The notes under the pieces: generated by a model
The model's input: the letters and a program-made list of their open reading frames with translations, nothing else
Database searches by the model: none
What the model was told of the DNA's origin: nothing
Shown here: in pieces, positions 43,584-52,880 of the stretch
How positions within the stretch are numbered: position 1 is the stretch's first letter
How the letters are laid out: every line of letters begins with the position of its first letter
Made by a program: the position numbers and the translations under genes
DNA from: JBCCMA01 sp045107005
GTDB taxonomy: Bacteria > Pseudomonadota > Gammaproteobacteria > Steroidobacterales > JBCCMA01
Reading direction: 5' to 3'
Length of the DNA: 64,000 nt
NCBI GenBank assembly: GCA_045107005.1
Contig: JBGCFP010000001.1
Location: forward strand, 44,113-108,112

Positions 43584-45014
43584 GTGAAGACCCAACGATC
43601 GATTGACGTACGTAACCCGCGCAACGGCCAAAATGACTACGCATTCACGGCAACGTCTGAGGCGGAGCTCGACCGCCACGCGGCTGTGCTGCGCGGAGCA
43701 CAAGGAGACTGGCAGGCGAACGGCGTTGCTGCCCGCGTTGCGGTCCTGCGCGAATTTCATCGGGCTCTGTCGGCCAATGCCGATGCCATTATCGACGCTT
43801 TGTCGGTAGACACCGGCCGCCTCACAACCGCCCGCGGCGAGTTTTACGGAACGCTCGCGAGCATTGAGGGCTGGTGCCAGTTAGCACCGTCGCTACTTGC
43901 GTCGCAGAGCACAGCTGCACGTTCGATGGCCGACGTCACGATTGAGCAAACCGGCCAGCCCTACCCCTTGCTCGGCGCCATTTCGCCGTGGAATTTCCCG
44001 TTGTTGCTGTCTTTCATCGACGTCACGCCGGCGCTTTTGGCGGGCTGCGCAGCGATCGTGAAACCCAGTGAAGTGACGCCGCGATTCGTCGAGCCGGTCA
44101 CGGATTCGATCAACCGTGTTCCGGCGTTGCGCGACGTATTGCGCCTGTGCCCTGGCGACGGCGAGACAGGCGCGGCGCTAATCGATCGTGTCGACGTCGT
44201 AGCGTTTACCGGCAGCGTGGCGACGGGTAAGACGGTTCTGCGCGCGGCGGCGAACGCTTTCATTCCGGCGTTTCTCGAGCTGGGCGGTAAAGACCCGGCA
44301 ATCGTGTTAGACCGCAGCGATCTGGAGCGCGCATCCACGGCGCTGCTGCGCGCCTCGGTGGCGGCAACGGGGCAGGCCTGCCAGTCAATTGAGCGCATTT
44401 ACGTACACGAGAATGTGTTCGATTCCTTTGTCGAGACGTTGGTCACCAAGGCACGCGACGTGCCGTTCAGTTATCCCGATCCTCACAGCGGCATTCTCGG
44501 ACCGCTTATTTTCGAGCGACAGGCTGACATCATTCAGTCGCACATCGATGACGCCACGGCAAAAGGAGCAACGGTGCTCACCGGCGGTCGGATTGAGCAT
44601 CACGGTGGTGGCGCGTGGATTGCGCCGACGGTACTGACCGGCGTGACACACCAGATGCGTGTCATGACCGACGAGACCTTCGGGCCGTTGATGCCGATCA
44701 TGAGCTTTGCCCATGAGGACGAGGCGATTGCGCTGGCCAACGACAGCAACTACGGGTTGTCCGCCGCAGTGTTTGGTCCGACGATGGACGACGCAACGCG
44801 CGTCGCGCGCCGCCTGAAAGCGGGCGGCATCAGTGTCAACGAGGCCGGGCTGACGACGCGCTTGTTCGAAACCGAGAAATCCACGTTCGGTTATTCCGGG
44901 ATGGGGCCGTCGCGAGTGGGGCCGAGCGGCCTGACGCGTTTCGTGCGTCGTCAGTCGCTGTATCAGCACGCCGGCAACGTGATGCCCGTCGACGCGTTCA
45001 AAGAAGACAGCTAA
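43584..45014 (+). CDS. Aldehyde dehydrogenase family protein
   Basis: A 476-residue enzyme from GTG 43584, which has AGGAG 6 bases upstream; the frame extends 21 codons further back without a ribosome site. It has the NAD-site GAISPWNFPLLLSF, VVAFTGSVATGK, the glutamate of FLELGGKDPA, and the catalytic cysteine in ATGQACQSIERIYV. It oxidises an aldehyde to the acid with NAD(P). It is paralogous along its whole length to the protein at 49850-51271. It closes the plus-strand series that starts at HMG-CoA lyase. The specific aldehyde is unknown. Confidence 0.93.
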   Translation: MKTQRSIDVRNPRNGQNDYAFTATSEAELDRHAAVLRGAQGDWQANGVAARVAVLREFHRALSANADAIIDALSVDTGRLTTARGEFYGTLASIEGWCQLAPSLLASQSTAARSMADVTIEQTGQPYPLLGAISPWNFPLLLSFIDVTPALLAGCAAIVKPSEVTPRFVEPVTDSINRVPALRDVLRLCPGDGETGAALIDRVDVVAFTGSVATGKTVLRAAANAFIPAFLELGGKDPAIVLDRSDLERASTALLRASVAATGQACQSIERIYVHENVFDSFVETLVTKARDVPFSYPDPHSGILGPLIFERQADIIQSHIDDATAKGATVLTGGRIEHHGGGAWIAPTVLTGVTHQMRVMTDETFGPLMPIMSFAHEDEAIALANDSNYGLSAAVFGPTMDDATRVARRLKAGGISVNEAGLTTRLFETEKSTFGYSGMGPSRVGPSGLTRFVRRQSLYQHAGNVMPVDAFKEDS

Positions 45015-45298
45015 CGGTGAAAAACCACCGCAGGAATGGAACGCGATGAGTTAGGCGGACGAAATGCGCAATATCGTGAAGCGCACAACACTGATGGTGC
45101 GAGATATGTGATCGCTTCCAGATCGGCTTGCGTCTTGACGCCCTTGGCCATCTCTTTGGCCATCACCGATGCGTCAAAGCGATGGACCATGCCGATTAGA
45201 AAACAGCGCTCAATCACTTTATGATCGAGTTCGAAGAACAACTTCGTGACTATCAGTAATCCTGACAGTTACACAGAATTATAGACAGGCTCCAGAGC
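45015..45298. other. Intergenic region at the left edge of an AT-rich island
   Basis: Base composition changes here from GC-rich to AT-rich after about 45240. No gene, tRNA or clear terminator is visible. An open frame of 76 codons on the minus strand has no ribosome site or recognisable family and is not called. Confidence 0.5.
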
Positions 45299-45730
45299 AT
45301 GCTCGACCCGACTAAATCCAATAAAGCAGTATTTATCCTTAAATACCTTTCTTTAGCATCATTAACGCTCAGTGTTTTCGTGTATTTAGTGCACGCCTTT
45401 GAATTTAAAGTGAACACTGACTATTTCCTGTTTTTGCATCTGACTTCAATCGTTACTTTCGGCTCAATGATCATTCACCCGTCAATGCGCGAAAATAAAA
45501 TGGAATCGAAGCGCAGTATGTTTGATTTTTCTCAGGTCTTTAGCGATTTCAAGATATTCATGAGCGCTTTTAAAGTACTGTGCCAGAGCAACAAGTTTCT
45601 CGTAAGTGCTATTGCTTCGAGTGTAATTGCTCTCATGGCATTCGCTTATTACCATCTGCCAAGTTTTATGCGACACATTAAAGACCTTGATCAAGCAGAC
45701 GGTCTAGCTGGTTTCACTCACTTAGCTTAA
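45299..45730 (+). CDS. Hypothetical membrane protein in an AT-rich island
   Basis: A 143-residue protein that I do not recognise. It has three hydrophobic segments: AVFILKYLSLASLTLSVFVYL (about 10-30), YFLFLHLTSIVTFGSMIIH (about 42-60) and FLVSAIASSVIALMAFAYY (about 99-117). A charged stretch with MRENKMESKRSMFDFSQVF lies between the second and third. Codon use is clearly more AT-rich (many TTT, AAA, ATT codons) than in the flanking genes, which suggests recent acquisition. No ribosome site stands out. The sequence after its stop to about 45926 is non-coding as far as I can see. Confidence 0.6.
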   Translation: MLDPTKSNKAVFILKYLSLASLTLSVFVYLVHAFEFKVNTDYFLFLHLTSIVTFGSMIIHPSMRENKMESKRSMFDFSQVFSDFKIFMSAFKVLCQSNKFLVSAIASSVIALMAFAYYHLPSFMRHIKDLDQADGLAGFTHLA

Positions 45731-45926
45731 GGTCATTGGATTATCTTTAGCGGATTCCCGACAATCTATTTCCTCTTTTGCATACCTTTGCTAGCACAAT
45801 GGGATGTTATGGCGGTTGAAGCGCCACGGTTTTGATTGGCTGCCTCGCTGTCCAACAAAAGGGGTCCACTTCTGTCGGAATTCTGGATGCTGACGGCAAC
45901 CTCGTCGTGATCTATCACTTACCCGG

Positions 45927-46472
45927 TTAGCCGGATCCCTTTTCTGCGAGAGCGAGAATCCTGCGAGCCGAGCGCAAATTGCGCGCGGTGGTAGACGTTT
46001 CCAGGAAGCGTTCAAGTTTCGCACCGACTTTGGAGCGTCCAAGCCCACCGGGTGTGTGCAGATAGACGATCCGCTTGCGCAAAACGTATTCCTCTTTGGC
46101 GGTCGCATAGGCATCGAGTGGCGACAGGTCTTGACTGGCGGGATTGCCGTCCAGAAAAAACAGATGGACGTGTTTTTCGTTGCCGGCGCTCACGTCGTAA
46201 GGGTTTGCCGCGACCGCAGCGCGAAATGCCGAGACCGACAGTACTTGCACGGGAGGGCGAAAACCGTGCGCCGATTCAACAGCGTTCGAGATGTCTTTTG
46301 CCATCGCTGTCGCGCTACGTTGCGTGGAGACAAATACCGCGTTGCCGCTCTGGATGTATGTGTCGACGTCGCGGTAATCGAGTGCGGCGAGCAGATCGCG
46401 TAACGATTGCATCGGCAGCTTGTGATGCCCGCCGACGTTAATACCTCGAAGTAAAGCGATCCACTTGGCCAT
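45927..46472 (-). CDS. DUF1697 family protein
   Basis: A 181-residue protein with the family's characteristic opening WIALLRGINVGGHHKLPMQSLRDLL, then YIQSGNAVFVSTQRSA and HLFFLDGNPASQDL. The end contains GLGRSKVGAKLERFLETSTTARNL. DUF1697 proteins are widespread and their function is unknown. The gene is monocistronic, between the AT-rich island and the convergent-side symporter gene, and seems unrelated to either. Confidence 0.93.
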   Translation of the reverse strand: MAKWIALLRGINVGGHHKLPMQSLRDLLAALDYRDVDTYIQSGNAVFVSTQRSATAMAKDISNAVESAHGFRPPVQVLSVSAFRAAVAANPYDVSAGNEKHVHLFFLDGNPASQDLSPLDAYATAKEEYVLRKRIVYLHTPGGLGRSKVGAKLERFLETSTTARNLRSARRILALAEKGSG

Positions 46473-46585
46473 GAGCGCTCAGGTCCCGACAGTGTTGATT
46501 CAGGCGCCGTCTGCAACACGGCTTGGCGTGTGCACCACCATCTCGTGTGGGTCTTTGGCGATGAGCGTTGCGCGGCGTCGCGGTG

Positions 46586-48058
46586 TCACTCGACTGGCTC
46601 TGCATCAGGGGCAAGAAAAACGAGCAACAGTCCGGGGATCCAGGGGAACAAGCGTTCGAACGGGTCGCCGGGCAAATGCGCCAGCGTGTACAGAGCGCCG
46701 TTGATAGCGCCCAGCCCGTCGCTGCTGCCGATGGCCCCGTAGCTGTAAAAAAGGACGGTCAATGCAAAACCGACGATGATCGCCAGGCTGCGAGCGCCAC
46801 CAACCGGTTCGCGACCACAGACGCGTGCGCACAGTGTTGGGCCGAAGGCGGCGCCAAGAGCGCTCCACGCAAACAGCACTCGGTTAAAAATACTGTCGGG
46901 CAACGTCAGGGTCAGCACTACCGCCAACACCGCGATGGCGACCATGACGACTCGTGATACCCACAGCTCGCCGCCGGGCAACCGTTTGCCCAACCCGAGA
47001 TCGTGGGACGCCGCGCCCGATGCCGCGATCAACAGGGAATCGACGGTCGACATCACCGCCGACAGCACGGCGGCAATCACAATACCGGCAAGCACTGGAG
47101 GCAGGTAAGCGCTGGCCATCAAATAAAACAGATCTTCGCCCGACGAGGTATCCACCGACATCGCACGCGCGGCAAGCGCCATGATCGCCATGCCGCTGAA
47201 CACAACGACCGCCCAGGTAATGGCAATCGCAAATCCCTGGCGACGCTCGCGTTCGCCCCGCACGGCCATCAGCCTGGCCATCAAATGCGGTTGCCCGAGC
47301 GTGCCCAACCCGATGGACGCGATACCCACAGCAAAACCGATCAGCACCATTGGCGCCATGCCACCGGTCAGGTCGAGTGCCGCCATATCGCCGTGCTCTT
47401 GCAGTCCCTGGACGATGCCATCGAACCCGCCGGCGTGACGCAAAGCGGCGAATGGAACGATGATCGCCGCGGCGACCATCACCACTCCTTGCAGCATGTC
47501 GGTGACGCTGACTGCCCAGAACCCGCCAAGCAGACAGTAAATAACAATGATGGTCGCGCCGATCAGTACGGCGTGCTGGAAACTCAGATCAAAGTTGCTG
47601 GTGAAGGCGGTCGCGGCCGCAGCGAACTGAGCAGCAATGTAGAACACGAAACAAAACAAAATCATGACCGACGCCAGCAGAGCGATCTGCCGACGCGAAG
47701 ACGCGCTGACGTTAGCGCTCATAAAGTCGGTGGACGTCAGCCACCCACGCTCACGCGACTCGGCGCGCAGGCGCGGACCAAACCACAGCCAGACCGCAGC
47801 GTAACCGCCCCAAATGCCCGGCAGCATCCACAGCGCGACCGCTCCTTGAGCGTAAACAAAACCGCTGAAGCCCAGCAGCACCCAAGCTGACGAGGTGCTG
47901 GCGGCGTAGGAAAGCCCGGCGACCCACGGCCCGAGGTTACGCCCGCCGAGCAAGAAATCGGTCGTGTCGTGAACGCGGCGCGACGCCCACAGTCCAATAC
48001 CGATCAACAGCACTTTGTAGCTGATCAACGATATGGCAATGACCGTGGTTTGCGACAT
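46586..48058 (-). CDS. Sodium/solute symporter (PutP-like)
   Basis: A 490-residue SSF-family carrier with about thirteen hydrophobic segments. FLLGGRNLGPWVAGLSYAASTSSAWVLLG carries the sodium-site region of the first helices, and IVIAAVLSAVMSTVDSLLIAASGAA is the conserved serine/threonine site in helix eight. GQPHLMARLMAVRGERE is typical of proline permease PutP. It probably imports proline or a similar amino acid by sodium cotransport. The upstream side (48059 onward) is a long non-coding stretch, and the next plus-strand operon starts after it. Import of proline would supply the NRPS starter, but no direct link is shown. Confidence 0.92.
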   Translation of the reverse strand: MSQTTVIAISLISYKVLLIGIGLWASRRVHDTTDFLLGGRNLGPWVAGLSYAASTSSAWVLLGFSGFVYAQGAVALWMLPGIWGGYAAVWLWFGPRLRAESRERGWLTSTDFMSANVSASSRRQIALLASVMILFCFVFYIAAQFAAAATAFTSNFDLSFQHAVLIGATIIVIYCLLGGFWAVSVTDMLQGVVMVAAAIIVPFAALRHAGGFDGIVQGLQEHGDMAALDLTGGMAPMVLIGFAVGIASIGLGTLGQPHLMARLMAVRGERERRQGFAIAITWAVVVFSGMAIMALAARAMSVDTSSGEDLFYLMASAYLPPVLAGIVIAAVLSAVMSTVDSLLIAASGAASHDLGLGKRLPGGELWVSRVVMVAIAVLAVVLTLTLPDSIFNRVLFAWSALGAAFGPTLCARVCGREPVGGARSLAIIVGFALTVLFYSYGAIGSSDGLGAINGALYTLAHLPGDPFERLFPWIPGLLLVFLAPDAEPVE

Positions 48059-48383
48059 TTAAAGTGCGATCCGCATCGTGACGACTCTCTGTACTCCAGC
48101 GGCACATCGACTGGGTTTTTGAACCGGTAATCGCGCCGGCTCATTACCTGGAACGATTCTAATAAATTCGATCGGATTTGCGCTTTCCGAGAGAAGGCCA
48201 CCGCGCAACGACTGGACACGCAGCTTACGCGGCGCTGACCAGTTGTGTACTCGCTTCGCCGCAGCCGACAAGACGTTTTGGCCTGTGTGCAAGACACCGA
48301 TGACAAGCGCTGCTTGCAGCGAGGTCAGCACGTCTGAGGTAAGCCAAATCACGGGACAAGAAAGAGAATTTGCACGGCTTAAG
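48059..48383. other. Non-coding region between symporter and DUF1330 operon
   Basis: These 325 bases between divergent genes contain no gene with a credible ribosome site or family match. Two overlapping minus-strand open frames exist but have no support. The promoter of the symporter gene should lie near its left end, though I do not see a good consensus. Confidence 0.5.
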
Positions 48384-48413
48384 ATTGTAATTAAGTTATA
48401 CGTTTAATACAAT
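48384..48413 (+). promoter_or_regulatory. Promoter embedded in an imperfect palindrome
   Basis: The arms ATTGTAATTAA (48384-48394) and TTTAATACAAT (48403-48413) are near-perfect inverted repeats. They contain TTGTAA (48386-48391) and TACAAT (48408-48413) separated by 16 bases, an acceptable -35/-10 pair pointing toward the DUF1330 gene 106 bases on. A repressor dimer bound here would block the polymerase. The central GTTATAC is the reverse complement of the GTATAAC found in the palindrome near 37.14 kb. Confidence 0.55.
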
Positions 48414-48519
48414 TTCGACGCGCGTGGAACAGAAGTTTTCCCCGCTCCGGTTTTGGATCAATCTGGACGATCCAGCCAGCATCGGGCCCACGCGCTGCCT
48501 TAAGAATATGGAGATGCCA

Positions 48520-48810
48520 ATGTCTGCTTATCTGATCATTCGATGTGTGATCCACGACCGCGAGAAATTCATGCGTTACGCACAGCGCACGGCCGGGCTG
48601 GTCGAAAAATTTGGCGGCCAATACGTCGTGCGCGGCGGCGACGCGGAAACGCTCGAAGGCGATTTTGGTGAGGGCGTTCTGGTGGTTTCCAAGTGGGAAA
48701 GTCGTGAGGCCGCCGAACGTTTCTGGAACTCTGATGACTATCGCGAAGCCAAGGCATTGCGCCAGGATAATGCCAGCGCCGACGTCGTGCTGGTTTCGGG
48801 TGAAGGGTGA
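48520..48810 (+). CDS. DUF1330 family protein
   Basis: A 96-residue protein from ATG 48520, with GGAG 6 bases upstream; the frame extends upstream by 32 codons that look non-coding. AYLIIRCVIHDREKFMRYAQ, VVRGGDAETLEGDF and the closing FWNSDDYREAKALRQ are the DUF1330 ferredoxin-like fold pattern. The function is not established; these small proteins often accompany catabolic enzymes. The following nitrilase-like gene starts with a GTG that overlaps its stop by 4 bases. Confidence 0.9.
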   Translation: MSAYLIIRCVIHDREKFMRYAQRTAGLVEKFGGQYVVRGGDAETLEGDFGEGVLVVSKWESREAAERFWNSDDYREAKALRQDNASADVVLVSGEG

Positions 48811-49853
48811 CTGCGCCCATCGCGTATCGGGCCCTCGCGCTGCAAACCCGCTGTGATGCGATTAATGGTCTGAAACCGGCCGAGGCGCGCGCGCAAATGC
48901 AGCGCGCCATAGAGCGCATCGACGGCCAGATCGGCAGTAGCAAAGGGTTCATCGGACCGGATCTCAAGCTGGTGGTCTTACCTGAGTACTTTTTGACCGG
49001 GTTCCCGATAGGAGAATCCATCGCGCAGTGGCAGGCGGCCGCTGCTCTGCGCAACGACGGTGATGAATTTCGCCAACTTGGTGAAATCGCTCGACGGCAC
49101 GGCATTTATCTCAGTGGCAATGCCTATGAGGTGGATGACGCCTTCCCGGAGCTCTACTTTCAGAGCAGTTTCATTCTTGATGACGACGGTAAGCTGATTT
49201 TGCGCTACCGACGGTTGCTTTCCATGTTTGCGCCGACGCCGCACGACGTTTGGGATCGTTATCTCGAAGTCCACGGGTACGAGGCCGTGTTTCCGGTGGC
49301 CGATACGCCGCTGGGGCGACTGGCCGTTATCGCATCTGAAGAAATACTGTATCCGGAGATCGCGCGAGCCGTGGCGTTGCAGGGAGCAGAGGTGTTGCTG
49401 CATTCCACCAGTGAGGTGGGTAGCCCGCGCCTGACCCCCAAAGACATTGGGAAACGTGCTCGCGCCGTCGAGAACATGGCCTACGTGGTGTCCGCCAATA
49501 GTGCTGGCATCCACTCTCGCGAGGCGAGTGTTCCGTCGCAGTCGGCGGACGGTATGTCGAAGATCGTGAACCACACCGGGGATGTGCTGGTTGAGGCCGG
49601 CTATGGCGAATCGATGGTCGCCAACGCCATTATCGATATCGACGACCTGCGCCGAGCGCGCGCGCGTCCCGGCATGGCCAACGTGTTGAGTCGCCAACGT
49701 CTGGAACTGTTTCGACCCGTTTATGAGGGCTCCGTGCATCCGGCTAATCTTATGCTTGGGCAGAACGGTGAGGTGGTTGTGCCAGATCGCAAGAATTTCG
49801 TGGAGACTCAGCGCGAGATTATTGATCGACTCAGGCGAGCCAAACGGTTGTGA
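48807..49853 (+). CDS. Carbon-nitrogen hydrolase superfamily (nitrilase-like) protein lacking the catalytic Cys and Lys
   Basis: A 348-residue protein with the nitrilase fold. The catalytic glutamate position is intact in VVLPEYFLTGFP. At the lysine position the sequence is LRYRRLLSMFAP, arginine instead of the KYRK lysine, and at the nucleophile position it is VIASEEILYPE, serine six residues before the PE where cysteine is expected. It may therefore be a pseudoenzyme, or use different chemistry. The gene overlaps the DUF1330 gene before it and the aldehyde dehydrogenase gene after it by 4 bases each, so it is tightly coupled and presumably still useful. Confidence 0.85.
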   Translation: MTAPIAYRALALQTRCDAINGLKPAEARAQMQRAIERIDGQIGSSKGFIGPDLKLVVLPEYFLTGFPIGESIAQWQAAAALRNDGDEFRQLGEIARRHGIYLSGNAYEVDDAFPELYFQSSFILDDDGKLILRYRRLLSMFAPTPHDVWDRYLEVHGYEAVFPVADTPLGRLAVIASEEILYPEIARAVALQGAEVLLHSTSEVGSPRLTPKDIGKRARAVENMAYVVSANSAGIHSREASVPSQSADGMSKIVNHTGDVLVEAGYGESMVANAIIDIDDLRRARARPGMANVLSRQRLELFRPVYEGSVHPANLMLGQNGEVVVPDRKNFVETQREIIDRLRRAKRL

Positions 49854-51271
49854 ACGTGCGCAATCCGCGCACCGGTGAGATCGACGTCGAAATGGTGGCG
49901 TCAACCGAGGCGGAGATTGCGGCGACGGTGGCGGAGGTTCGCGCTGCGCAGCCCTCCTGGTACGCGGCCGGCATCGAGCATCGTGTGGCCGCACTGCGTC
50001 AGTTTGCGGCAGAATTGACCGCTCATCGAGATGAGGTTTGCCAGGCGCTGATTGTTGATACCGGACGGGTGGTCGAGTCGTATCAGGAACTCGACGGCGT
50101 GTGCAATGCTATCGATCATTGGTGCGACGTGGCACCGGCGCTGCTCGCACGCAATACGCCATCTCCTACCCGGATTCCATTCGTGCATTCCACGGTTGGG
50201 CACACGCCTTACGCGGTCGCAGGCGTTATCGCGCCGTGGAATTTTCCGTTGTTGTTGTCGTTCATCGATGCCATTCCCGGCTTGCTCGCCGGTTGTGCGC
50301 TGGTGCTAAAGCCCAGCGAAGTCACCCCGCGCTTCGTGACGCCGTTGCAGCGCGTGCTTGATCGCGTGCCGCCGTTGCGTCAGGTGCTGCGTTTGATCTG
50401 CGGAGGCGCCGCAGCAGGTCGCTCCCTGACCGGCAAGGTCGATCTGATGTGTTTTACCGGTTCGGTGGCGACCGGCAAACAGGTTGCGGTTGCAGCCGCG
50501 CAACACTTCATTCCAGTGCACCTCGAACTGGGCGGTAAAGATCCGGCCGTCGTGTTCGCAGATGCCGATTTGCCGCGCGCGGCGGCAGCGATCAGTTGGG
50601 GCGGAACGGTTAATGCCGGTCAATCCTGCCTGTCTATCGAGAGAGTTTACGTCGAGCGTTCTGTGCACGACGCGTTTGTCGGGATGCTGGTTCGCGCGAC
50701 GCAGACGCTGGCCTTGAATCGCGAAACGCTCCACGAGGGTCAGATTGGTCCGCTCATCAACGGGGCGCAGGCCGACGTCATCGACCGACATTTGAGCGAT
50801 GCGGTTGCGAGCGGCGCAATCGTTCGATGTGGCGGTCGCCTGATCCGCGACGGCGGCGTCTGGTGTGAGCCAACGGTGTTGACCAACGTCAATCACACGA
50901 TGTTGGTGATGCGTGAGGAGACGTTTGGCCCCATTCTGCCCGTGATGCCGTTCGAGGATGAAAAAGAGGCGATCCGTCTCGCCAATGATACAAATTTTGG
51001 GCTGTCAGCCGCCGTATTTACGGATGAGGCGGAGCGTTTGTCTCGAGTAGCCCGACGCCTCGACGCCGGGGCCGTTAGTGCCAACGATGCGTGCCTGACG
51101 TCGTTTGTTCACGAAGGGGCGAAACAGGCTTTCAAGGATTCAGGACTGGGCGGATCACGGATGGGCAACTCGGCGCTGGCGCGCTTCTATCGGTCTCGGG
51201 TCACGTTGGAAAACGTCGACCAAGCGTGGGATCCCTGGTGGTTTGAACAAACTCAAGGCGGCAAAGTATGA
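49850..51271 (+). CDS. Aldehyde dehydrogenase family protein
   Basis: A 473-residue enzyme from a GTG that overlaps the nitrilase-like stop by 4 bases. AGVIAPWNFPLLLSF, MCFTGSVATGKQV, HLELGGKDPAVVF and NAGQSCLSIERVYV (catalytic cysteine) are all present. It is a full-length paralogue of the protein at 43584-45014; both begin VRNPRxG and share the LLLSFIDxxPxLLAGCA region. The two aldehyde dehydrogenases lie in separate operons of apparently similar catabolic type. It is followed by a lipoprotein gene whose ATG overlaps its stop by 4 bases. Confidence 0.93.
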   Translation: MNVRNPRTGEIDVEMVASTEAEIAATVAEVRAAQPSWYAAGIEHRVAALRQFAAELTAHRDEVCQALIVDTGRVVESYQELDGVCNAIDHWCDVAPALLARNTPSPTRIPFVHSTVGHTPYAVAGVIAPWNFPLLLSFIDAIPGLLAGCALVLKPSEVTPRFVTPLQRVLDRVPPLRQVLRLICGGAAAGRSLTGKVDLMCFTGSVATGKQVAVAAAQHFIPVHLELGGKDPAVVFADADLPRAAAAISWGGTVNAGQSCLSIERVYVERSVHDAFVGMLVRATQTLALNRETLHEGQIGPLINGAQADVIDRHLSDAVASGAIVRCGGRLIRDGGVWCEPTVLTNVNHTMLVMREETFGPILPVMPFEDEKEAIRLANDTNFGLSAAVFTDEAERLSRVARRLDAGAVSANDACLTSFVHEGAKQAFKDSGLGGSRMGNSALARFYRSRVTLENVDQAWDPWWFEQTQGGKV

Positions 51272-52173
51272 CGATCAATGCCAATCACTATCCTTCCGGC
51301 CGGGCGGGGCGCATGGCCACGGCCTGCTTGTTGCTGTCAGGTTGTGCAACGGTGCCGCCGCCCACTGCCAATGAGGTGGCGGCACCCGAGTTTTCCATCG
51401 AAAATACGCTTACCGGCGACTTCAACAACTATTTGCAGACCTGGCAGCAAAACGTCGACGAAGTCGACGTACCCTATCCGAACCTGGAATTTGGCTTTCA
51501 GCGCCTCGATGCCACCGTCGATGTTGGCGATGCGCTGCTGGCGGAACGTCGCGTAATCGGACAGCCGGAGTTGACCGTACGTCGGGTTCTCGTTCGAACG
51601 CCAGAATCAACAGCTACCCGCTATCTCGCGTTTCGTCTCGTTGAGGGCAGTACCGTGCCGCTCGATCGATCCGATCTGCTGCGTGATGCGGCGTGCGATA
51701 TCTCGTGGTTTCGCTCGGCCGAGACGTTCACTGCAGTGGATATTGACGGTGGCTGCCCGCTACTCGAAGACATCAGCGCGCTGCGTCTGACCGAAACCCA
51801 ACTGACAGCAACGCTGGGTGGCGCGAAGTGGGATTTCAAGAAAGCGCGTCAGTTCAAGGGCTGGATGGGCGTAAAGCGGCAGCGCTGGGACCAGACCGCA
51901 GCCGATGATGACTGGGTATTCATGTCGAAATTCATGATTCACAACGAAGGGCAGATTGTGCAGCTGGTGGAAAAGGACGGTTCACCGACCGGTTACGCGA
52001 TTCAACTTGAGCGTTTGGTCTACCAAAATACCCGCACGCCGGTTTTGAAACTGGGTCTCGTTGACGAAACGTCACAAAAAACGATCACGTATACCTGGTC
52101 TGAGCCCGGGTCGGCGCTTTTGGGGATGAATTTGCGCTGGTTTCAGGTTGGGCTTACGGCGTTGGACGAGTAA
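51268..52173 (+). CDS. Lipoprotein with CpcT/CpeT-like domain
   Basis: A 301-residue protein. A hydrophobic ATACLLLSGCATV segment includes a lipobox (LLSGC), so it is probably lipidated; the preceding basic region is long for a signal peptide, and a start at a later Met (MATACLL) is possible. The body shows LTGDFNNYLQTWQQN, the AACDISWFRSAETFTAVD cysteine motif and GGCPLL, which recall the CpeT/CpcT fold (a calyx that binds bilins in cyanobacteria and is of unknown role elsewhere). It overlaps the aldehyde dehydrogenase gene by 4 bases. Its end overlaps the convergent rpiA by 20 bases. Confidence 0.65.
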   Translation: MTINANHYPSGRAGRMATACLLLSGCATVPPPTANEVAAPEFSIENTLTGDFNNYLQTWQQNVDEVDVPYPNLEFGFQRLDATVDVGDALLAERRVIGQPELTVRRVLVRTPESTATRYLAFRLVEGSTVPLDRSDLLRDAACDISWFRSAETFTAVDIDGGCPLLEDISALRLTETQLTATLGGAKWDFKKARQFKGWMGVKRQRWDQTAADDDWVFMSKFMIHNEGQIVQLVEKDGSPTGYAIQLERLVYQNTRTPVLKLGLVDETSQKTITYTWSEPGSALLGMNLRWFQVGLTALDE

Positions 52174-52828
52174 GTCTGCGCACGCCCTGATCGTCAGCGA
52201 CAAGCAACACGTCGGCGCCACGTTGTGCAAACAGACCGACGGTTACAACGCCTGGGATCTGATTGATGAGCGACTCCATGCCTCGTGGGTCGTCAATCAT
52301 CAAGCCGTGAACATCGAGAATTTCGCAGTGGTTATCCGTGATAAAACCCTCGCGCAAAACGCAGCGTCCGCCCAGCGCATCGAGCTGGCGCGTGACCAGC
52401 TCGCGTGCCATGGGAATCACCTCGACGGGAAGGGGAAACGTGCCGAGCGTTTTGACCAGTTTGGTGTCGTCGGCAATGCAAACAAACTGGCGCGCTGCAC
52501 CGGCAACAATTTTTTCCCGAGTCAGTGCACCGCCACCCCCTTTAATCAGACATAAGTCCTGATCGGCTTCATCGGTACCGTCAATGTAAACATCCATGAC
52601 GCCAACGGCGTTCAAGTCGATCACCGGGATAGCGTGGCGAGTCAGTCGCTCTGTGCTCGCGTTCGAACTTGAGACGGCACCAGCAATTGTCGGACCGTTG
52701 TTTGCCAGCGCATCAATAAACGCGTTGACGGTTGATCCGGTGCCGACGCCCAGGACGGCACCTTCGGTGACATCTTCGAGCGCGGCGACGGCAACGGCGG
52801 CTTTCTTTTCATCCTGGTTCACGGGCAA
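52154..52828 (-). CDS. rpiA: Ribose-5-phosphate isomerase A
   Basis: A 224-residue enzyme interconverting ribose 5-phosphate and ribulose 5-phosphate in the pentose phosphate pathway. LGVGTGSTVNAFIDAL binds phosphate, and the catalytic region DGTDEADQDLCLIKGGGGALTREKIVA includes the conserved aspartates, glutamate and lysine. Length is normal. It stands alone, convergent with the CpeT-like lipoprotein gene, and its 3' end overlaps that gene by 20 bases. Confidence 0.96.
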   Translation of the reverse strand: MPVNQDEKKAAVAVAALEDVTEGAVLGVGTGSTVNAFIDALANNGPTIAGAVSSSNASTERLTRHAIPVIDLNAVGVMDVYIDGTDEADQDLCLIKGGGGALTREKIVAGAARQFVCIADDTKLVKTLGTFPLPVEVIPMARELVTRQLDALGGRCVLREGFITDNHCEILDVHGLMIDDPRGMESLINQIPGVVTVGLFAQRGADVLLVADDQGVRRLTRPTP

Positions 52829-52880
52829 TGCTCCAAAAAATAGCTTAATTAAATCAATGGTTTGGGATTAATGCGGCGCA

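Noticed and set aside
45011..45241. 76-codon open frame on the minus strand
   Set aside because: No ribosome site and no recognisable family; the sequence is at the edge of the AT-rich island and may be chance or a remnant.
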